From the NCBI GenBank assembly GCA_963514095.1, contig OY741271.1, positions 16,155,272-16,219,271 on the forward strand: a DNA stretch of 64,000 nt. Reading direction: 5' to 3'. The translations under genes were made by a program, and so were the position numbers. Below the pieces are notes generated by a model. That model did no database searches, had not been told where the DNA came from, and saw only the letters and a program-made list of their open reading frames with translations. Source of the DNA: Eutrigla gurnardus. Its lineage: Eukaryota; Chordata; Actinopteri; Perciformes; Triglidae. Positions 1 through 47,880 of the stretch are shown piece after piece. Position 1 is the stretch's first letter. Every line of letters begins with the position of its first letter.

Positions 1-35704
<35,704 letters not shown>

Positions 35705-37276
35705 CCGGGCCGTTGGTGGAAAAGCGGGACGAAGTGAGAGACTGGAGATGAGAGAGAGACATGTGATGACAGTTGAGGTATGGAAGTAGTTGAACTTCTT
35801 TCACCTGTGTGAAAAAAAACCAGAAGACAATCCAACAGAAACAAAAGGACTGTCATTTTTTTTCTGATCTTGCCGGTCCCCCCTCCCAAGTGGATGTTGA
35901 GCCTAAAGACAATCATTTAATGAGACTTGAGATTGGAACAAGCCGAGATGTAAACGGCCATCGTCCAAAGCGAAACAACGTCCGAAGCGCTCTGATTCGT
36001 CTCATGTTGTGTCCTGCAGCGGCGACAGGGTTTACGAGTCGCCAAAGTGTTGTCAAATCGTCTGTGAATTGTAAAATATTTTTTCGTTTTCCTGTTACAA
36101 CTCGTGTCTGCAAAGTTTCAGCTCCTTTGCCTGGAATTAATTGAAACATGGTCTTCACCAAACTCCCTGCAGAAAATCATCCCTCACATACCACAAACTA
36201 TCTAATCCTTTCCTCCTCGTAACATCTCTTTGTTCATTCTAATGGCTCTCTACGACTACAGTTAGGGGGAGGATTCATGTGATTTAAGTGATGATGATGT
36301 ACCTCTTCAGCTGGCATCAGTAATGTTGAGTGAGGCACCACCTGCTGGTCAAAACGGGCATCGTTACAGCTTCCTTTTGCCTAAAAAAATGTTCTATGCA
36401 CCACAATCTGTTCTTTCTTTATTGGACGCCAATTCTAACCGTTTATTTGTGTGTGGAACAGCCCATGGTGCCATGTTCTCAGGGTGTTAACATTCATATA
36501 CCACTTCAGACCGACACAGAGCCGTCTCTGTGCGCGAGGTCGCTGCATGCTGTTGGGTGCCGTCCACTTCCTGTCGGCAGACAGCGAGCCTCCTGGTGAC
36601 TGTGGTCAAAAAGGTTATTTTGTCAGCTTATAAGCTAAAGGATAGAAAATACTGTGGGATAAGCTTCTCAGTAGCTCAAACAACAGCCACTAATTGAAAT
36701 GGATAGACTTGGACTTGTCAACAATAATAAAGTATAACATTTTTTGCCAGTTTTGTTTTTGGGGAAAGTGCGTATCAGTTATGACCAGGCAGAAAAGGTC
36801 GACTGTGATTTCGAGACGCCTCATTTAGGAGACGACGAGCAGCTTTTTGCACAACACCAAACTTGATAGCATCTCGTGAATGAGAGAAATAAAAGAAAAC
36901 CCGTGAACTTTGTATTTCTTTGTTTAAAAAGACAAAAAAATGATGAATCAACAAAGGAGCGAACACTAAACAGAAGTTTCAAAAGCTCGACTTTTCTTAT
37001 TGTGATGTTTAATTTTGTCTGTGCGTTCGAGTGTGTATAGTCCTCTTTTATTTCCTTTCGCATACAGCTCCGTGCAGCTAAAAAATACACATAATAAACA
37101 AGAAATTTGTTTGTGTTAAGTGGGTACAAAGTGAAATATGGGACCTTAAAATGCTCTTTTGTTTGGGAGATCTCCATAATTGTTCGAAAGGCCTAAACAA
37201 GGTCTCGTAGAAAAGGAGGGGGGGAATAGAAAAATACTCTTTATTATTGCCATTAAATGCTGTATTACAGTGACCA

Positions 37277-37346
<70 letters not shown>

Positions 37347-37615
37347 TATGTTTGTGTGTTATTGTCCATGTAAATAGCTGTATGTTAATCCTATGTTTGC
37401 CCTTGAAAAACACAGACTGAAAAGAAAACAACAAATGGAGAGAAAGTATTTTGTTATTTGCCCTTCAGGAGACATATTATGTACATAACTTCAGTATATT
37501 GTAAATAAGTGAGGGGGGGAAATGGCATTTAGTGTGTTTTAAATAATCTGTATGTGGCAGTTTAACAGTTAAAATCTGTTTCAGTGTTTATTAAAATGTC
37601 ATTGACCATTTTTAC
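35705..37615 (+). other. foxj3: foxj3 3' untranslated region (end uncertain)
   Basis: A region with no convincing coding content follows the foxj3 stop. Possible poly(A) signals are AATAAA at 36726, 36888 and 37093 and ATTAAA at 37590. The AT-rich stretch around 37480-37610 looks like a typical distal vertebrate 3' UTR end, so I place the end near 37615, but an end as late as about 37750 is possible. It contains a 66-bp (AT)n run. Confidence 0.45.
37279..37344. repeat. (AT)33 microsatellite in foxj3 3' UTR
   Basis: Uninterrupted AT dinucleotide run of about 66 bp. In a transcript this would be a self-complementary (AU)n hairpin. Likely length-polymorphic. Confidence 0.97.
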
Positions 37616-38957
37616 TGCGCTAACCTCACATCTGCTGTCGTTATTTCATCAGCTATCGGCATGTTTGACCTGACGATGGACAAGTTGCTGGAGTGCTATA
37701 CATTGCTCCAGTCTTGCATTTTGTAAAAAATTAAAATCACATTATTCAGGTTAAAAAAAAAAGATGTAAGAGAGACATTTTGGTTCTAGAGATAGAGACT
37801 TTCCCCCTCGTTGGCTTTGTGCTTCTTTGACCCTGCTAGCTGGTTGTCCAACAGGTGTCAGCCTAGCACCAAGCAACAGTTTGTTTACCCTCCGTCACAT
37901 ATAAACGCAGCAGACCACCCATGCTTGTCTGTGTGAAAGTCACACGATGTTCTAACTGTATTTACGGCTCCGTTTCATTGGGAAAAACGGTTTTAAAAAG
38001 GCATCCCTCTCTTGCTGCTGTCTGTCAGCCACAGATGCACGTCTGGCATCTTTCTTCTTCCTTCAGAACAAAGGGGATGATATGAATCATCAATACAGAT
38101 GCGTTACAGATTCTTACTTCACCGTTTGCTTTTTAACGGTTGGATTCTTTTAAAGATTGTGGTAACACGTTATGCTCTGTTGCACACACTCTTGGCTCTT
38201 AACTCTGTGATTGTGGATTATTTGGGACTGACAAAGCTCTGTTTACATCTTGCTCCATTCATTCAGAAAGTTTTTTTTTATATATATATATATAAAGCCT
38301 GTTGCTTGTAATAGCTGGAAGTGCTTGTGTCATCTTGATAAATAAGTCGACGGTTTATTTATTGATATTTCCAAGTGTGTGTTTGCATTGTTGCTGATAC
38401 TACAGGAGCTGTCTGTGCCCCGCGATAAGAGAGCAGGGCTGGACCACGAGGGCTGAAGCCACCTTACTGCCCCAATCCGGACTCCCTCCTCCCAACCCGC
38501 CCAGCCCACCACCAGTACCAGCACCCCTCCTCCACCCTGAGCTCAGTCACTTACACACTCTTCTCTGCTCTCTCCCGCTGTGTGCCAGTCCTTCTCTCTC
38601 CCCTTCTGCACTTCCTCAAAGTGGCCACAGCTCCTCTCCTTTTCTCTTGTCCTCTTAACATCCCTCCACCACTTCTCTTTCCAACTCCATCCGTGAGAGC
38701 AGAACCCGGCGCTGCCCGCTCGTCTTCATCACCGCCAGTTCAACGGACCTCAGGGCTGCTACTTTCCCCTAAAACTTCTCCCTGACGACTTTATTTTCCA
38801 TTCTTGACCTTTTTTTTTTGTCCGGTTCACCTTCCCCTCCGGAGAGGCCGGTTGGTGTGTGTCTGGCGCGTGTGTGAGGGCTCTGGTGTCGTGCTCTTTG
38901 CCCTGAGGGACTCCCTGAAGGCTGTGACTGGAGGAGAAGAAAAAAAAAGTTTTCACC
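37616..38957 (+). promoter_or_regulatory. foxj3-pdpn intergenic interval and pdpn upstream region
   Basis: About 1.3 kb between the probable foxj3 transcript end and the pdpn start codon. It must hold the pdpn promoter and 5' UTR; the pyrimidine-rich, CCTCC-rich stretch from about 38520 to 38800 is the likely 5' UTR or proximal promoter. A TATATATATATAAAG string at 38279-38297 is too far upstream to call a TATA box with confidence. Confidence 0.4.
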
Positions 38958-39024
38958 ATGATGAATGTTCAGCTGCTGCTCCTGTTGGCCCTGGCCGGTC
39001 CTTTCTGCGCCTTCACACATGCAA
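38958..39024 (+). CDS. pdpn: pdpn exon 1: signal peptide
   Basis: ATG in good context (TTCACCATGATG). A hydrophobic leucine run is followed by AGPFCAFTHA. Donor A|GTAAGT leaves phase 1, and the next exon completes a Ser codon. Confidence 0.85.
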
Positions 39025-42000
39025 GTAAGTGAACTCTGCGCTATCACCGTCCTGCTGTTAGCACACTGTGTCCCCTCTCTCTCCCTCTGCCTCCATGTGC
39101 CCACCCCACACCACTCTTTGTCTGATTTAATCCCCTTCTGATTGAACAATAACACACTGGACGCTGCTTTCAGACAGTAAAATGTACTCACATTTTTATT
39201 TGTGTATTCATTCACTGATTAACAAAGTTCTTTTTTTGCAAATGTATTATTGTGTGCAAATTATTTTAAAGACTTTTCATATTTTCACTGTTTGAATCAC
39301 CACGGAAGTCTGCTTCCGCAACGGCTCAGTCAGAGGGAGCGACTCAAATTGATAGTCTGTGTCGATTTTAACTCCCGCTCTCTCACTTTTCTTTTTCTTT
39401 TTTTTCTTTTTCTCTTTTTCACACACTACTCACACTCACTCTGGAGGAAAAGTTTGATTTGCAGACACCAAGGGGAAATGTGATGTAATAGCAGGAGCTC
39501 TGCTGCCTCGTGTCTGTAAATTCTTGGCACTGGCCAAGAGAAGAAAGGAATATCCTTTGGAAGGCTCCCAAAAACTGCGCTCATACACAGCGAGGGATGG
39601 GGGGGGCTGCAAACTGTAACATACACCATACACATTTATCTGAAAGCTTATCCACAGTCTCTTCTCACTTTGCTCCTGATTCTCTCACTTCTCCCTCACT
39701 GCAACTACTTTTTCTCCCTGTTTGGATGTTTTTTCCTTTCTTTCTTCCTTCGCCTTGACCAGCACAGTGTTTGCCCAGGGGAAGCAGCAGGCAGGGAGGG
39801 GGGGTGGCTGAGGCCTGAGGGAACTGCAGGGCTGGGCAGGGCTGGTTTTGCGTGCATGTATTAATAGAGAGACGCTCTATATTTAAGAGGGTCATATGGA
39901 TGAGAGAGGAGTAAGAGACGAGATGAGAGAACACCCGGTACGTGATGAGCTTTAAGAGGTGCCCCACCCTCTTTTTTTTACCCGCATGTCGTTAGACCAT
40001 GCGGCACGCCACCCCATGGCATTTACCCATGTTTGGTGGGGTTTCAAGCTTTACCACTTAACCCCCACCCCTCTTCGCGCTACCCCCGTCTTCTAACAGT
40101 CCGCCGCCGTCCTCCAACTCGCTGCCCTCTTCCCCCGTTGAGCTTGATGAGTCTGGACCCCGGGATGTCGGCACAGGGGGAGCAGAGAGGGGCTGGGTCT
40201 ATTTTTAAACAACAACCTTTACCGGTAGGAGACGACATGCCAGCCCCATTTCCATGGAGGTTTACTCTGGAAATAAAGTCCTTAAACTTTACCCATGATT
40301 CTTAGCTCAGACGTCTCAGTTTTCCCAAAGCGAAGGGAAACAAATAAAATTGCTCATTCCGCATTTACGCTTCACTAATGGGGGGCTTTTGACTCCCTCA
40401 CGCCCGCACTTAACTAGCAAACCCCACGTATCCTGTAAAATCCTCCACCTCCTTCCTCACACTGCTGCCCCCCTCCTCCTCCGGTCTCCTTCTTAATGAG
40501 TTTTGTCTGCCTCCCTGGGCCTATAACATCCTCGTCACATCTGGCTGTTGAAGGGAGAGGTCAATGCCCTTTGTCCGTGCCCACTTTGAGAAATGACTCA
40601 AATGTTGCGCTCACACTCCAAATATGAGGTTGGATAAGAGGGACCATGAGGAAAGGAGCACTTCTCACGTGAACTCATTTTGAGAAGGAAAAAAAAAAGA
40701 AAAAGAAGAAGCTCAGTCATACTTCCAAATTATTCCGCAAGGAGAAAGAAACATCTGTTTATGGAAAGGAGTCTGAGGCCGTTTTAGCCAGAACCAAGCC
40801 CAAGCGCTAGGCTTCAGAGAACGGCCCAGAACTCCCTGTGGGGATATTTCTCTGTTTGTGTGCCTCTGACACAAATGTCTCATACCTCTAACACCCATGT
40901 GTATGGCCGTGTGAGAAGCAGTGATAGAAAAAAAATAGAGCTGCTGACTAAGGAACACTTACACAACTGGGTGGGTGTTTTATTATGGGAGTTGGACTTG
41001 AAGGTTGGCAAGATTAGCCTCGGGTCGCCTTGGTAGCTCACCAGGTAGTGGGCATGCCATTAGGGCCGCGTCCTCACCGCAGCGGCGTGGGTTTGAGTCC
41101 GGCCCAGTCATCACGCCCACAACACGATCTATAAAAAAAATTAAAAATAACGAGAGGATTTTTGATCAAGTTGTAAGTCGGAGGTGATCAGATTGGGAAG
41201 AAAAACAATAGTTGGAAGGTTTAAAATGATTTATTGTGATGTTTATTTTGTCACTTTTACAGTGGTTGCATTTAATGTCATCCCTGCCCTGATTCATTAC
41301 ATTACAGGAATTTAATCAGACCTGATAGGCTTAAGATTAAAGGACCCTGCTTGATGTAGTTCGGGACCAGTTTCTGCCCCTGGCGATAGAGTCCAGATGG
41401 GAGCTGCTGCATGTTCTCCTATCTAAGTTAGACCAGGAGGGAGTGGGGGAAAAAAAATTCAGTTCCTGTACCAAAGTGGAGCTCATTGTGTCGCGTCCGT
41501 GATAAGCCCGGCTGAGAATATTCCACTGCAGCCTGTCTCCTGCTCCAAATCCCCAGTGTGCAGAGCATGGCACACCCCAGTATCCCCACAGCTGCCCCCT
41601 CCTGGCGGAGCGGGGGAGGCTACGCTGTGAGGCATCTTGTCAACGTGTGTTGAGACAGGCAGGGCGCCCGTCTCGCTCACATTTCCCTCCTCCCCAGCGC
41701 CGCGAAAACATTCCAAAGGTGGACACGCTCACACTCCCTCACGCCTCCTACACAGCACTGTGAATTAGTAGACACAGGCAGGGGGGCTCAGTGACAGCTG
41801 ATCGTGATCGTAATGGATGGAAGCTGCTACTCCCTCCTTTGCTGTCTCACTATATATCCTTGTGTCCCTCTTTCACTCACTGGAGGTTTTATGTATAAAG
41901 GACCCACATGGGGGCCTCCACACAGATCCATGCTGTATTCTTGTCACTATTCTCTTACTTTCAACCCTTTTTTGTCTTTTACACTCGACCTCTACGTCTC

Positions 42001-45000
42001 TACCTGTGTATCTGCATCCCGTCACTATACTTTATTCAAGTGATTTTTTTTTTTTTTTTTTTCAAAAAGTCACAATTGCTCCTTTATCCGAATTACTTTC
42101 TGAAACATTTTACAGAAAGGCTCATCTCCAGTTGGTTTTTATTTGTACTCCAACTTTTACATAGCGAGCGAGAAATGTGAAACAAAAAACAAGAGTATGT
42201 TTTCGTGATTTCCGATGAATCGGCCCAGTCAGTGGCTACTACATAAACACATGCAGTAGGAACTCACTGGCACTTTAACGCTTGTTAACTTTGCAGGATG
42301 ATTTCAAGCTGTTTCATGCTTCGCATTGGAAATGGATGTGTGGTCAAGATGATGTAATCGTGGGTAAAATGACCCGCTGCAGCACTGAGCGTTTTGGAAT
42401 AATAAGGACAACGCCGCAGTTACGTAAACGCTTTGCGGTCTCGGATAGAAAAGAAACAAAAAAGAAACTCGGGCTGCTTTTAATGGATCTGCGTTTCCTC
42501 ACAATGTCCCCTTAAGTCCTGAGCTTTTAATGGTACTCGCATATGTAGGGATAGTGTTGACTGGTTGACCCAGACTCAAACTTTGGTTGAAGTCCTTACC
42601 AGCTTCAGGGGTCCTGCTCTGGATCTGATCCTGTACTCAGACCTCCCTGAGGATTAATACACGCTAACCAGTATCTCGGTGTGAGCAAAGGCGGCAAACA
42701 TAGAGCAGAAGGGACTCGGGGCTGTTCCCTCAGAGCTCCCCTCCGCCCTATTGCTTTCCCCTCTGCCCTCCCATTTTCTCCCTCCAGGGATTCGGCCTTC
42801 TCAAAGACTTCAGGAGCAACAAACCTATCCTCAGGGAGTGGCAGGCTCACGGAGCGGGAAAACGGGAAGTAGAGTCAAAGGATTACTGTGTTGCTCACTA
42901 ATGCAGCTGCATTAACCCAGGATAGCAAGTGCAGTGGGGAGGAACTTCTACTCGGAGCTAATTGTGGGAACCGTACACATAATGAAACAATTGTCAGAGG
43001 GGGTTGAGGGGGCGATTACACATAGCGTACGGCTATCCTCTGTGAAGCCCAGACCATTTTAAGACTTTCCAAACAAACAGTCTGAGTCGTCTTTTTCAAA
43101 AAACCCCTTCAGTACTCCGCCGCAGTGAGAACAAATGTTTTGTTATATTTATCCTGCCTGTTGCTAATGAACACGCTAGCCAACACGGGGACTAGGAATA
43201 ACTGCACCAGTTGTTAGACCATTCAGAATTATTTTTACCCTTTTGTAATGTATTCTCTATTATTTCAAGTATTTCGAACAATTGGAGAAAACGGAGATGG
43301 AGAGAGTATGATGTCAGACTCTAAGTTTAGACGTTTCTCGTCTCTACAGTTAGATTGTTTTCAGAGAGAAGTCATTTGGGAAAACGTTTTTTTTTCTTCT
43401 TTTTTTCCTAAGAAGAAGAAGCGATTTCAGGCCAACGTCTTGTCAGTGGAAAGTTAACTGTAGATGGTAATTTTGTTGCCACACAGAAAATCTACCTCCT
43501 TAATTTTGAAGCAGCGCTGTCCAGACTAAGCTTTCAGTTGTGGCTGGGAGGATGTTGAACATGGGGTTATTGGAGGGAAATGATTAGGTTGAACCAAGGC
43601 TGCTTCATAGTCCAGACCTTGATGAGAGACAAGGATAAACACATGTTTCTTTGCCGATGGTAAATACAAAAAAACGGGAGCCTCCATTTTAATCCAAGCA
43701 CAGAAAGACTTTTGAGCTCTGACAAAAACTTGATTTTATATATTTGTCTTTCAGGGGAAAAAAGTGATTTGAGATTGATTGATTGGATGATAATTCCACA
43801 TCCAGGATGTGGATGCTTTCAAAAGATATGGCTGCCTTTTTTTCTCAAGGTTATCAGTCCACCATTTCATCAAACCTGCCTGAGTCATCGCTCACCATCA
43901 GGCGTTGTCACAGCAACCCCACCCTTCACATGCTAAGTGGCCGGGGGTTAACAAGCCTTCCTGTGCTCGTCTCACAGGCAGCTCACTCCACAGGAAATGA
44001 GGCAAAGGATGTGGCATGCCAGCGCGCAAACGGAGCCTTAAAGACAGGATGGAGGGGTGGAGGGGAGTGGGGCTGTACCACTTTATAAGTCACAGGGTGT
44101 GGCGGTCACACCGTCACCGTGCTGATGATGGGAGAAGTGTTGGGAAAGAGGAAAGGTCACGTCGTCCCACCGGGATGTCAAGGAGGAACCTCAACATTTA
44201 TCTTGTACTTTTTTTTCAAACTTTTTTGTCTGCAATCTGTCCCCCCAACTCAAATGCATGTTTATCACATGTATTTGACATTTCAAAATTTCGATTTTTC
44301 ACACTTAAAATATTTTCAATTCACATGTTTATAATTGCAAAATGAGTTGACGGATCGTATTCTCACATATCTACCTGCGCTCTGTCTCCCTAGGCCCCAC
44401 AGCGATCCCTCTCCTAGACGGCATTTCCGAGGCTCCCGAAGTGGACGTTAGTATTATCACTGGTCCTCCTGCAACCGACCCAGCGGTGGCCCCTGAAGTC
44501 GTAACCGAAGGAGTCGCAGCAACAGAAAAAGCAGAAGAAGAGGTGGCGGTAACAGAAGAAGCCGCAGCACCAGAGGTTGTCACCGAGGCGGCGACCCCGG
44601 CTGTCACGGTCAATACGGAAGCGGCCGTCGTCGAGACAGACGCCCCTGTTGTCGATGCTACTGCAGCGCCAGAACCCCTCATCACTGACCCTCCTGTGGT
44701 GGAGTCCGCAGCCCCCACCGAGCCAGCAGAGGTTGAGGTCCACTCGACGGGAGCCGCCAAGGCAGAGACGGAAGGCGAGGTGGTCGTTGAAGACCCAGAG
44801 GGTGAGGAATGTGTGGGATAGAAGGGGTCAAGTACAGCTGGTCAGTTTGTAGTCAGGTGTTTTTATAAAGTGAAATGATGCTGCAGACAATCGATGGGCC
44901 TCACGTGGAGGTGAGCGTGTTTGGCTGCCATTAAGGGTTTAAAAGTCGTACGCAGGCCTTGAATCTCTCCAGATTTGACTCTTCCAGCTCCATCCCTCTG

Positions 45001-46367
45001 TCACTCAGTCTAACCATCAGTCATCCTGTAGATAGAGAAATGGCATTCAATTCATTAGTGTGAAAAAACTAGTAATATATGTCTAGTAATTTCATAATCC
45101 ACTACTAACGCTCGTCTTTCTGTCCCACAGATGGCCAGAGTTCTGGCCAGGTAGTCGGTATCGTGATTGGCGCTCTGTTGGCGGTTGTCATCGTCATCGC
45201 CGTGGTGATCGCTGTGGTGAGGAGGATGGGAAAATACTCGTAAGTACTTAATTTCTAATGGTGGATGCATTGCACACACACACACACACTCACAGGAAGA
45301 CCTTGAATCCATGTGGATGCAGGCAGTTCTACTGATGCCGTGCAGTGAGTCATCACGTCTGGCTTCCTCTAAATATGGAGCAAAAGAAACAGAATGAGCT
45401 TTTAGTCATCACTGACGCATCCTATGATGAAATAAAACAGGCTGGTGATAAGACGGCCAGGCATGCCCAAACACGCTGCCGAGCATTTCGACCATAATAG
45501 GTCTTCACTGATAAACTTATATGTGAACATCGACCATGAGTCACGAGAGTGATAGAAGTCCTATGTAGTGACTGCGTCCCCACCAACCACAACCTCCTCT
45601 CTGAGAACGTGAGCTTCATGTCTTGCTAATGATGAATGATGATGTTTTTTTGTGTCACAGGTCCGCCAAGAACAAAAAAACAGCGAAAAAAGACATGGTT
45701 TCTGTAAATTTCTCTATTTGATTGTTTCAGCTAATCACTTTAACCCCTTCAAGCCCACCGTGATCCTAATAACAGATGACTTTTCCCTAAGAAACACAAA
45801 GTTTGACGCGTGTTGCTGCTTTTGCTGACACACACTCCCATGGCCCCAGGACCATTTATGCCTCCGTTTGGCTTGAAATGAGCTTTTCTGTCTTTGTGGT
45901 CATCAGTCGGGCTGGTTTTATATCGACACCTTGATTTTGATGCCTGGAAACAGACAGGAGTGTGTTTGTCACAAGTGGAGCAGCAACACGGTTTGTTTAC
46001 ACAGCAACATGTGGTCCACAGACTAATCCTGTCAACTCCCGAACAACCTGGCTTTTAAACAAAATGTCTCCCATCTAAAGGTTTTGTATTTTGACCGACA
46101 TCTTTAATCATTTTTAAATAAATCTGCAAACCAGCTTTCTTCACCACCCATATAAATTAATTGTACACTATGACATTACACTAAACTCAAGTGCACATAT
46201 TAATACAACTTTAAAATAAGCCTCAGATACTCTGCTGTAACTCCCGTAGATACCACAATGTTCCTTTTTCGAACAGCGACTGACTCTCTGCCTTTTTTTC
46301 GATCCCACAGCCCTTGAAGAGAAAGTCAGCCAAGCAGCAGGAGCACCCAAAGTTCTGGAAATTCTGA
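38958..46367 (+). CDS. pdpn: pdpn, podoplanin (mucin-like type I membrane glycoprotein)
   Basis: Small sialomucin of lymphatic and epithelial cell surfaces; in mammals it binds CLEC-2 and links to ERM proteins through a short basic tail. Exons: 38958-39024, 44394-44801, 45131-45239, optional 45661-45703, and 46311 onward. Exon 1 encodes a signal peptide (MMNVQLLLLLALAGPFCAF). Exon 2 is a Thr/Ala/Val/Glu/Pro-rich ectodomain of about 136 residues with many possible O-glycosylation sites. Exon 3 carries GQVVGIVIGALLAVV, a strongly hydrophobic transmembrane helix with a GxxxG-type start, followed by the RRMGKYS juxtamembrane basic motif. Skipping the 43-nt exon gives a 196-residue protein ending GKYSP, very like mammalian podoplanin (GRYSP); including it gives 227 residues. 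The neighbouring prdm2 gene supports the identity, since the two are adjacent in human. The ectodomain itself is not conserved enough to identify alone. Confidence 0.82.
39025..44393 (+). other. pdpn: pdpn intron 1 (5.4 kb)
   Basis: Contains a tRNA-derived SINE at 41024-41150 and a T run near 42045. No other exon recognised; open frames are short and without family resemblance. Confidence 0.75.
41024..41150 (+). mobile_element. tRNA-derived SINE
   Basis: The head reads GTCGCCTTGGTAGCTCACC with an A-box-like TGGTAGCTCACC, and GGGTTTGAGTCC at 41089-41100 matches a B box, the layout of an internal RNA polymerase III promoter. It ends in an A-rich tail (TAAAAAAAATTAAAAATAA). The CACCGCAGCGGCG...GAGTCCGGCC string is typical of a dispersed percomorph SINE. 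It appears to be a short copy. Confidence 0.75.
44394..44801 (+). CDS. pdpn: pdpn exon 2: mucin-like ectodomain
   Basis: About 136 codons, rich in Thr, Ala, Val, Glu and Pro, with an internally repeated APEVVTE motif. Acceptor CCCTAG, donor G|GTGAGG (phase 1). No N-glycosylation sequon was noticed; Thr/Ser are abundant for O-glycans. The biased composition also leaves open frames on the opposite strand and in another + frame, which I take to be non-genic. Confidence 0.82.
44802..45130 (+). other. pdpn: pdpn intron 2 (0.3 kb)
   Basis: Short intron, no repeats seen. Confidence 0.8.
45131..45239 (+). CDS. pdpn: pdpn exon 3: transmembrane segment
   Basis: Reads DGQSSGQVVGIVIGALLAV then a continuous Val/Ile/Ala run, and ends RRMGKYS with two bases of the Ser codon. 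Acceptor CCCACAG, donor TC|GTAAGT (phase 2). This is the most diagnostic podoplanin exon. Confidence 0.88.
45240..45660 (+). other. pdpn: pdpn intron 3 (0.4 kb)
   Basis: Lies between the transmembrane exon and the optional 43-nt exon. Contains a short CA run near 45274; nothing else seen. Confidence 0.7.
45661..45703 (+). CDS. pdpn: pdpn candidate 43-nt cassette exon (basic tail)
   Basis: Acceptor TGTGTCACAG and a donor-like TCT|GTAAAT enclose 43 nt that read SAKNKKTAKKDMVS after the shared Ser codon. Because 43 is not a multiple of three, inclusion switches the last exon to a different frame. If the donor is not used, reading continues VNFSI to a TGA at 45719-45721, and AATAAA near 46117 could end such a transcript. 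Use of this exon is inferred, not proven. Confidence 0.5.
45704..46310 (+). other. pdpn: pdpn last intron (0.6 kb)
   Basis: Contains an AATAAA near 46117 that could serve an alternative terminal exon. No repeats recognised. Confidence 0.6.
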
Positions 46368-47880
46368 ACTACTGAACTGTGATGTCATTTGCGATCATTA
46401 AAACAAGCACGATACCAGAACTAAACTAATCCAACCAGGACTCTGGACTGTTGCCAAAAGAGGGGGAAGGAGGGAGGCTTATGTGTGTATTTTTGTATGT
46501 ACTGTATGTGTGTGAGACAAGATGGGTACATGAGCAAACATCCCCTCCCACCACCTCCCTGACCTAACCCCCCCCCCACCCTCCCCTACTCCCTTGGAGA
46601 GAACTAATCAAGGTGACGGCAGGATGTCACAATGAATTTCAGGCCTTTTTCAAACGCGTTTTTGTTAAGAAATAAAGTGAGAAAGAAAGGGAGGGGGCTA
46701 TCTGACACGGAGGGATAAAATCTCTCTCCTTTTTAAAGAGTGACTGGTTTTAGATTTGCATGGAAGTTCGAGAGGACATAAAAAAAATAGAAAATTCTGA
46801 CAAAGCAAAATGGAAACAAAACACACATGGAAGGTGGGAGACCGCTACGAATTCCACAGGATGTATATACAAAGGGGACTACATAGTATACAGCTAATGA
46901 CTTTCTCATATGTTGCAAGTTGCATAGGCTAGTGTTTGATATTATGGAATACACAGTACATACAGGCAGGCTATCGTTGTGGCTAACAGACTGTTTAAAA
47001 CACCCCCCCTAGAGCACCAGTTAAAAACATGTTTCTCATACACTGCAGAATCCTTGACATGTTGGCCGACTGTATGAAGCACCGTGTGCAGAAGTTGTCT
47101 CGACACTCGCTAGCTCCGAGGGCTAGCGTGGGGCTGACGGAGGAAGGAGAAAAAAAAGGCACCCTCGTTTGCAAGAGTAACGTGACATTCTGCCCACTTT
47201 AACACTGACATATAAAAACCTAATACATATCTGTGAAATTTAGCAGAAGGGTTTGTGCCACTGTCTCTGGTATTCTCTAGGTAGTTAGGAGGACTTTTAA
47301 CTTTTGAAGTGCATTATAAATGTGAATTGACTGTACTTTTTAACTGCCACCCATTCCAGAAAGAAACGGCTTCCGTGACTTGTTCCTTGTAAACGCTTAC
47401 ACACAACCAGTGGTTATTAGACACAGTGTTAGCATCTTCATAGTACTTTCAGATTACCAGAACAGCCATCCGGTCTTTAAATTGAGCTAAACCCCCCCCT
47501 CCCAGATTGCTTGCACAGGATGACATTTTTATAGTTGCACTTAGTTTTAGTGCACAGTGTTAGGAATGTCCTATTTTCGTTGTTTTTTGGCAATTGTAAG
47601 TGTGCTAAATGGGTGTACAAATAATGAAGTGTCGGCTTAGCTCCGCTTGCTTTACAAACTCGTTTAATATGTGCACTGAATGAGTGGTGTAATGTTTAAT
47701 GAATAGGCTTTAGACACTGCAAATGTTTGCAACGACATGTCTTTGTTTTTCCCTCCTCTGCTTGTGCCACATATTATCAGTTCTCAGTCTTTAATTTGTG
47801 CCATCTGAATTTGTTTGACCTCTTTTATTTAATTGCAGTGTTTTTGTTCATACTGTTTCAATAAAAAACTGAAAAACACA
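46311..47880 (+). CDS. pdpn: pdpn last exon: two possible C-terminal frames plus 3' UTR
   Basis: The acceptor is TTTTTTTCGATCCCACAG. Joined directly to exon 3 it yields Ser-Pro-stop (TGA at 46315-46317), as in mammalian podoplanin. Joined to the 43-nt exon it yields PLKRKSAKQQEHPKFWKF and a TGA at 46365-46367; those codons are mostly C/G-ending, which hints that this frame is also used. The 3' UTR runs about 1.5 kb to an AATAAA at 47860-47865; another AATAAA lies near 46671. Confidence 0.7.
47860..47865 (+). terminator. pdpn: Poly(A) signal of pdpn
   Basis: AATAAA after a T-rich, GT-containing stretch (GTTTCAATAAAAAACTG), with no further gene-like sequence until prdm2. The cleavage site is expected about 15-25 bases later. 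Confidence 0.65.

Noticed and set aside
44371..44760. Open frames of about 110-130 codons on the minus strand of pdpn exon 2
   Set aside because: Result of the biased Ala/Val/Thr/Glu codon composition; the + frame has consistent splice phases with the signal peptide and transmembrane exons.
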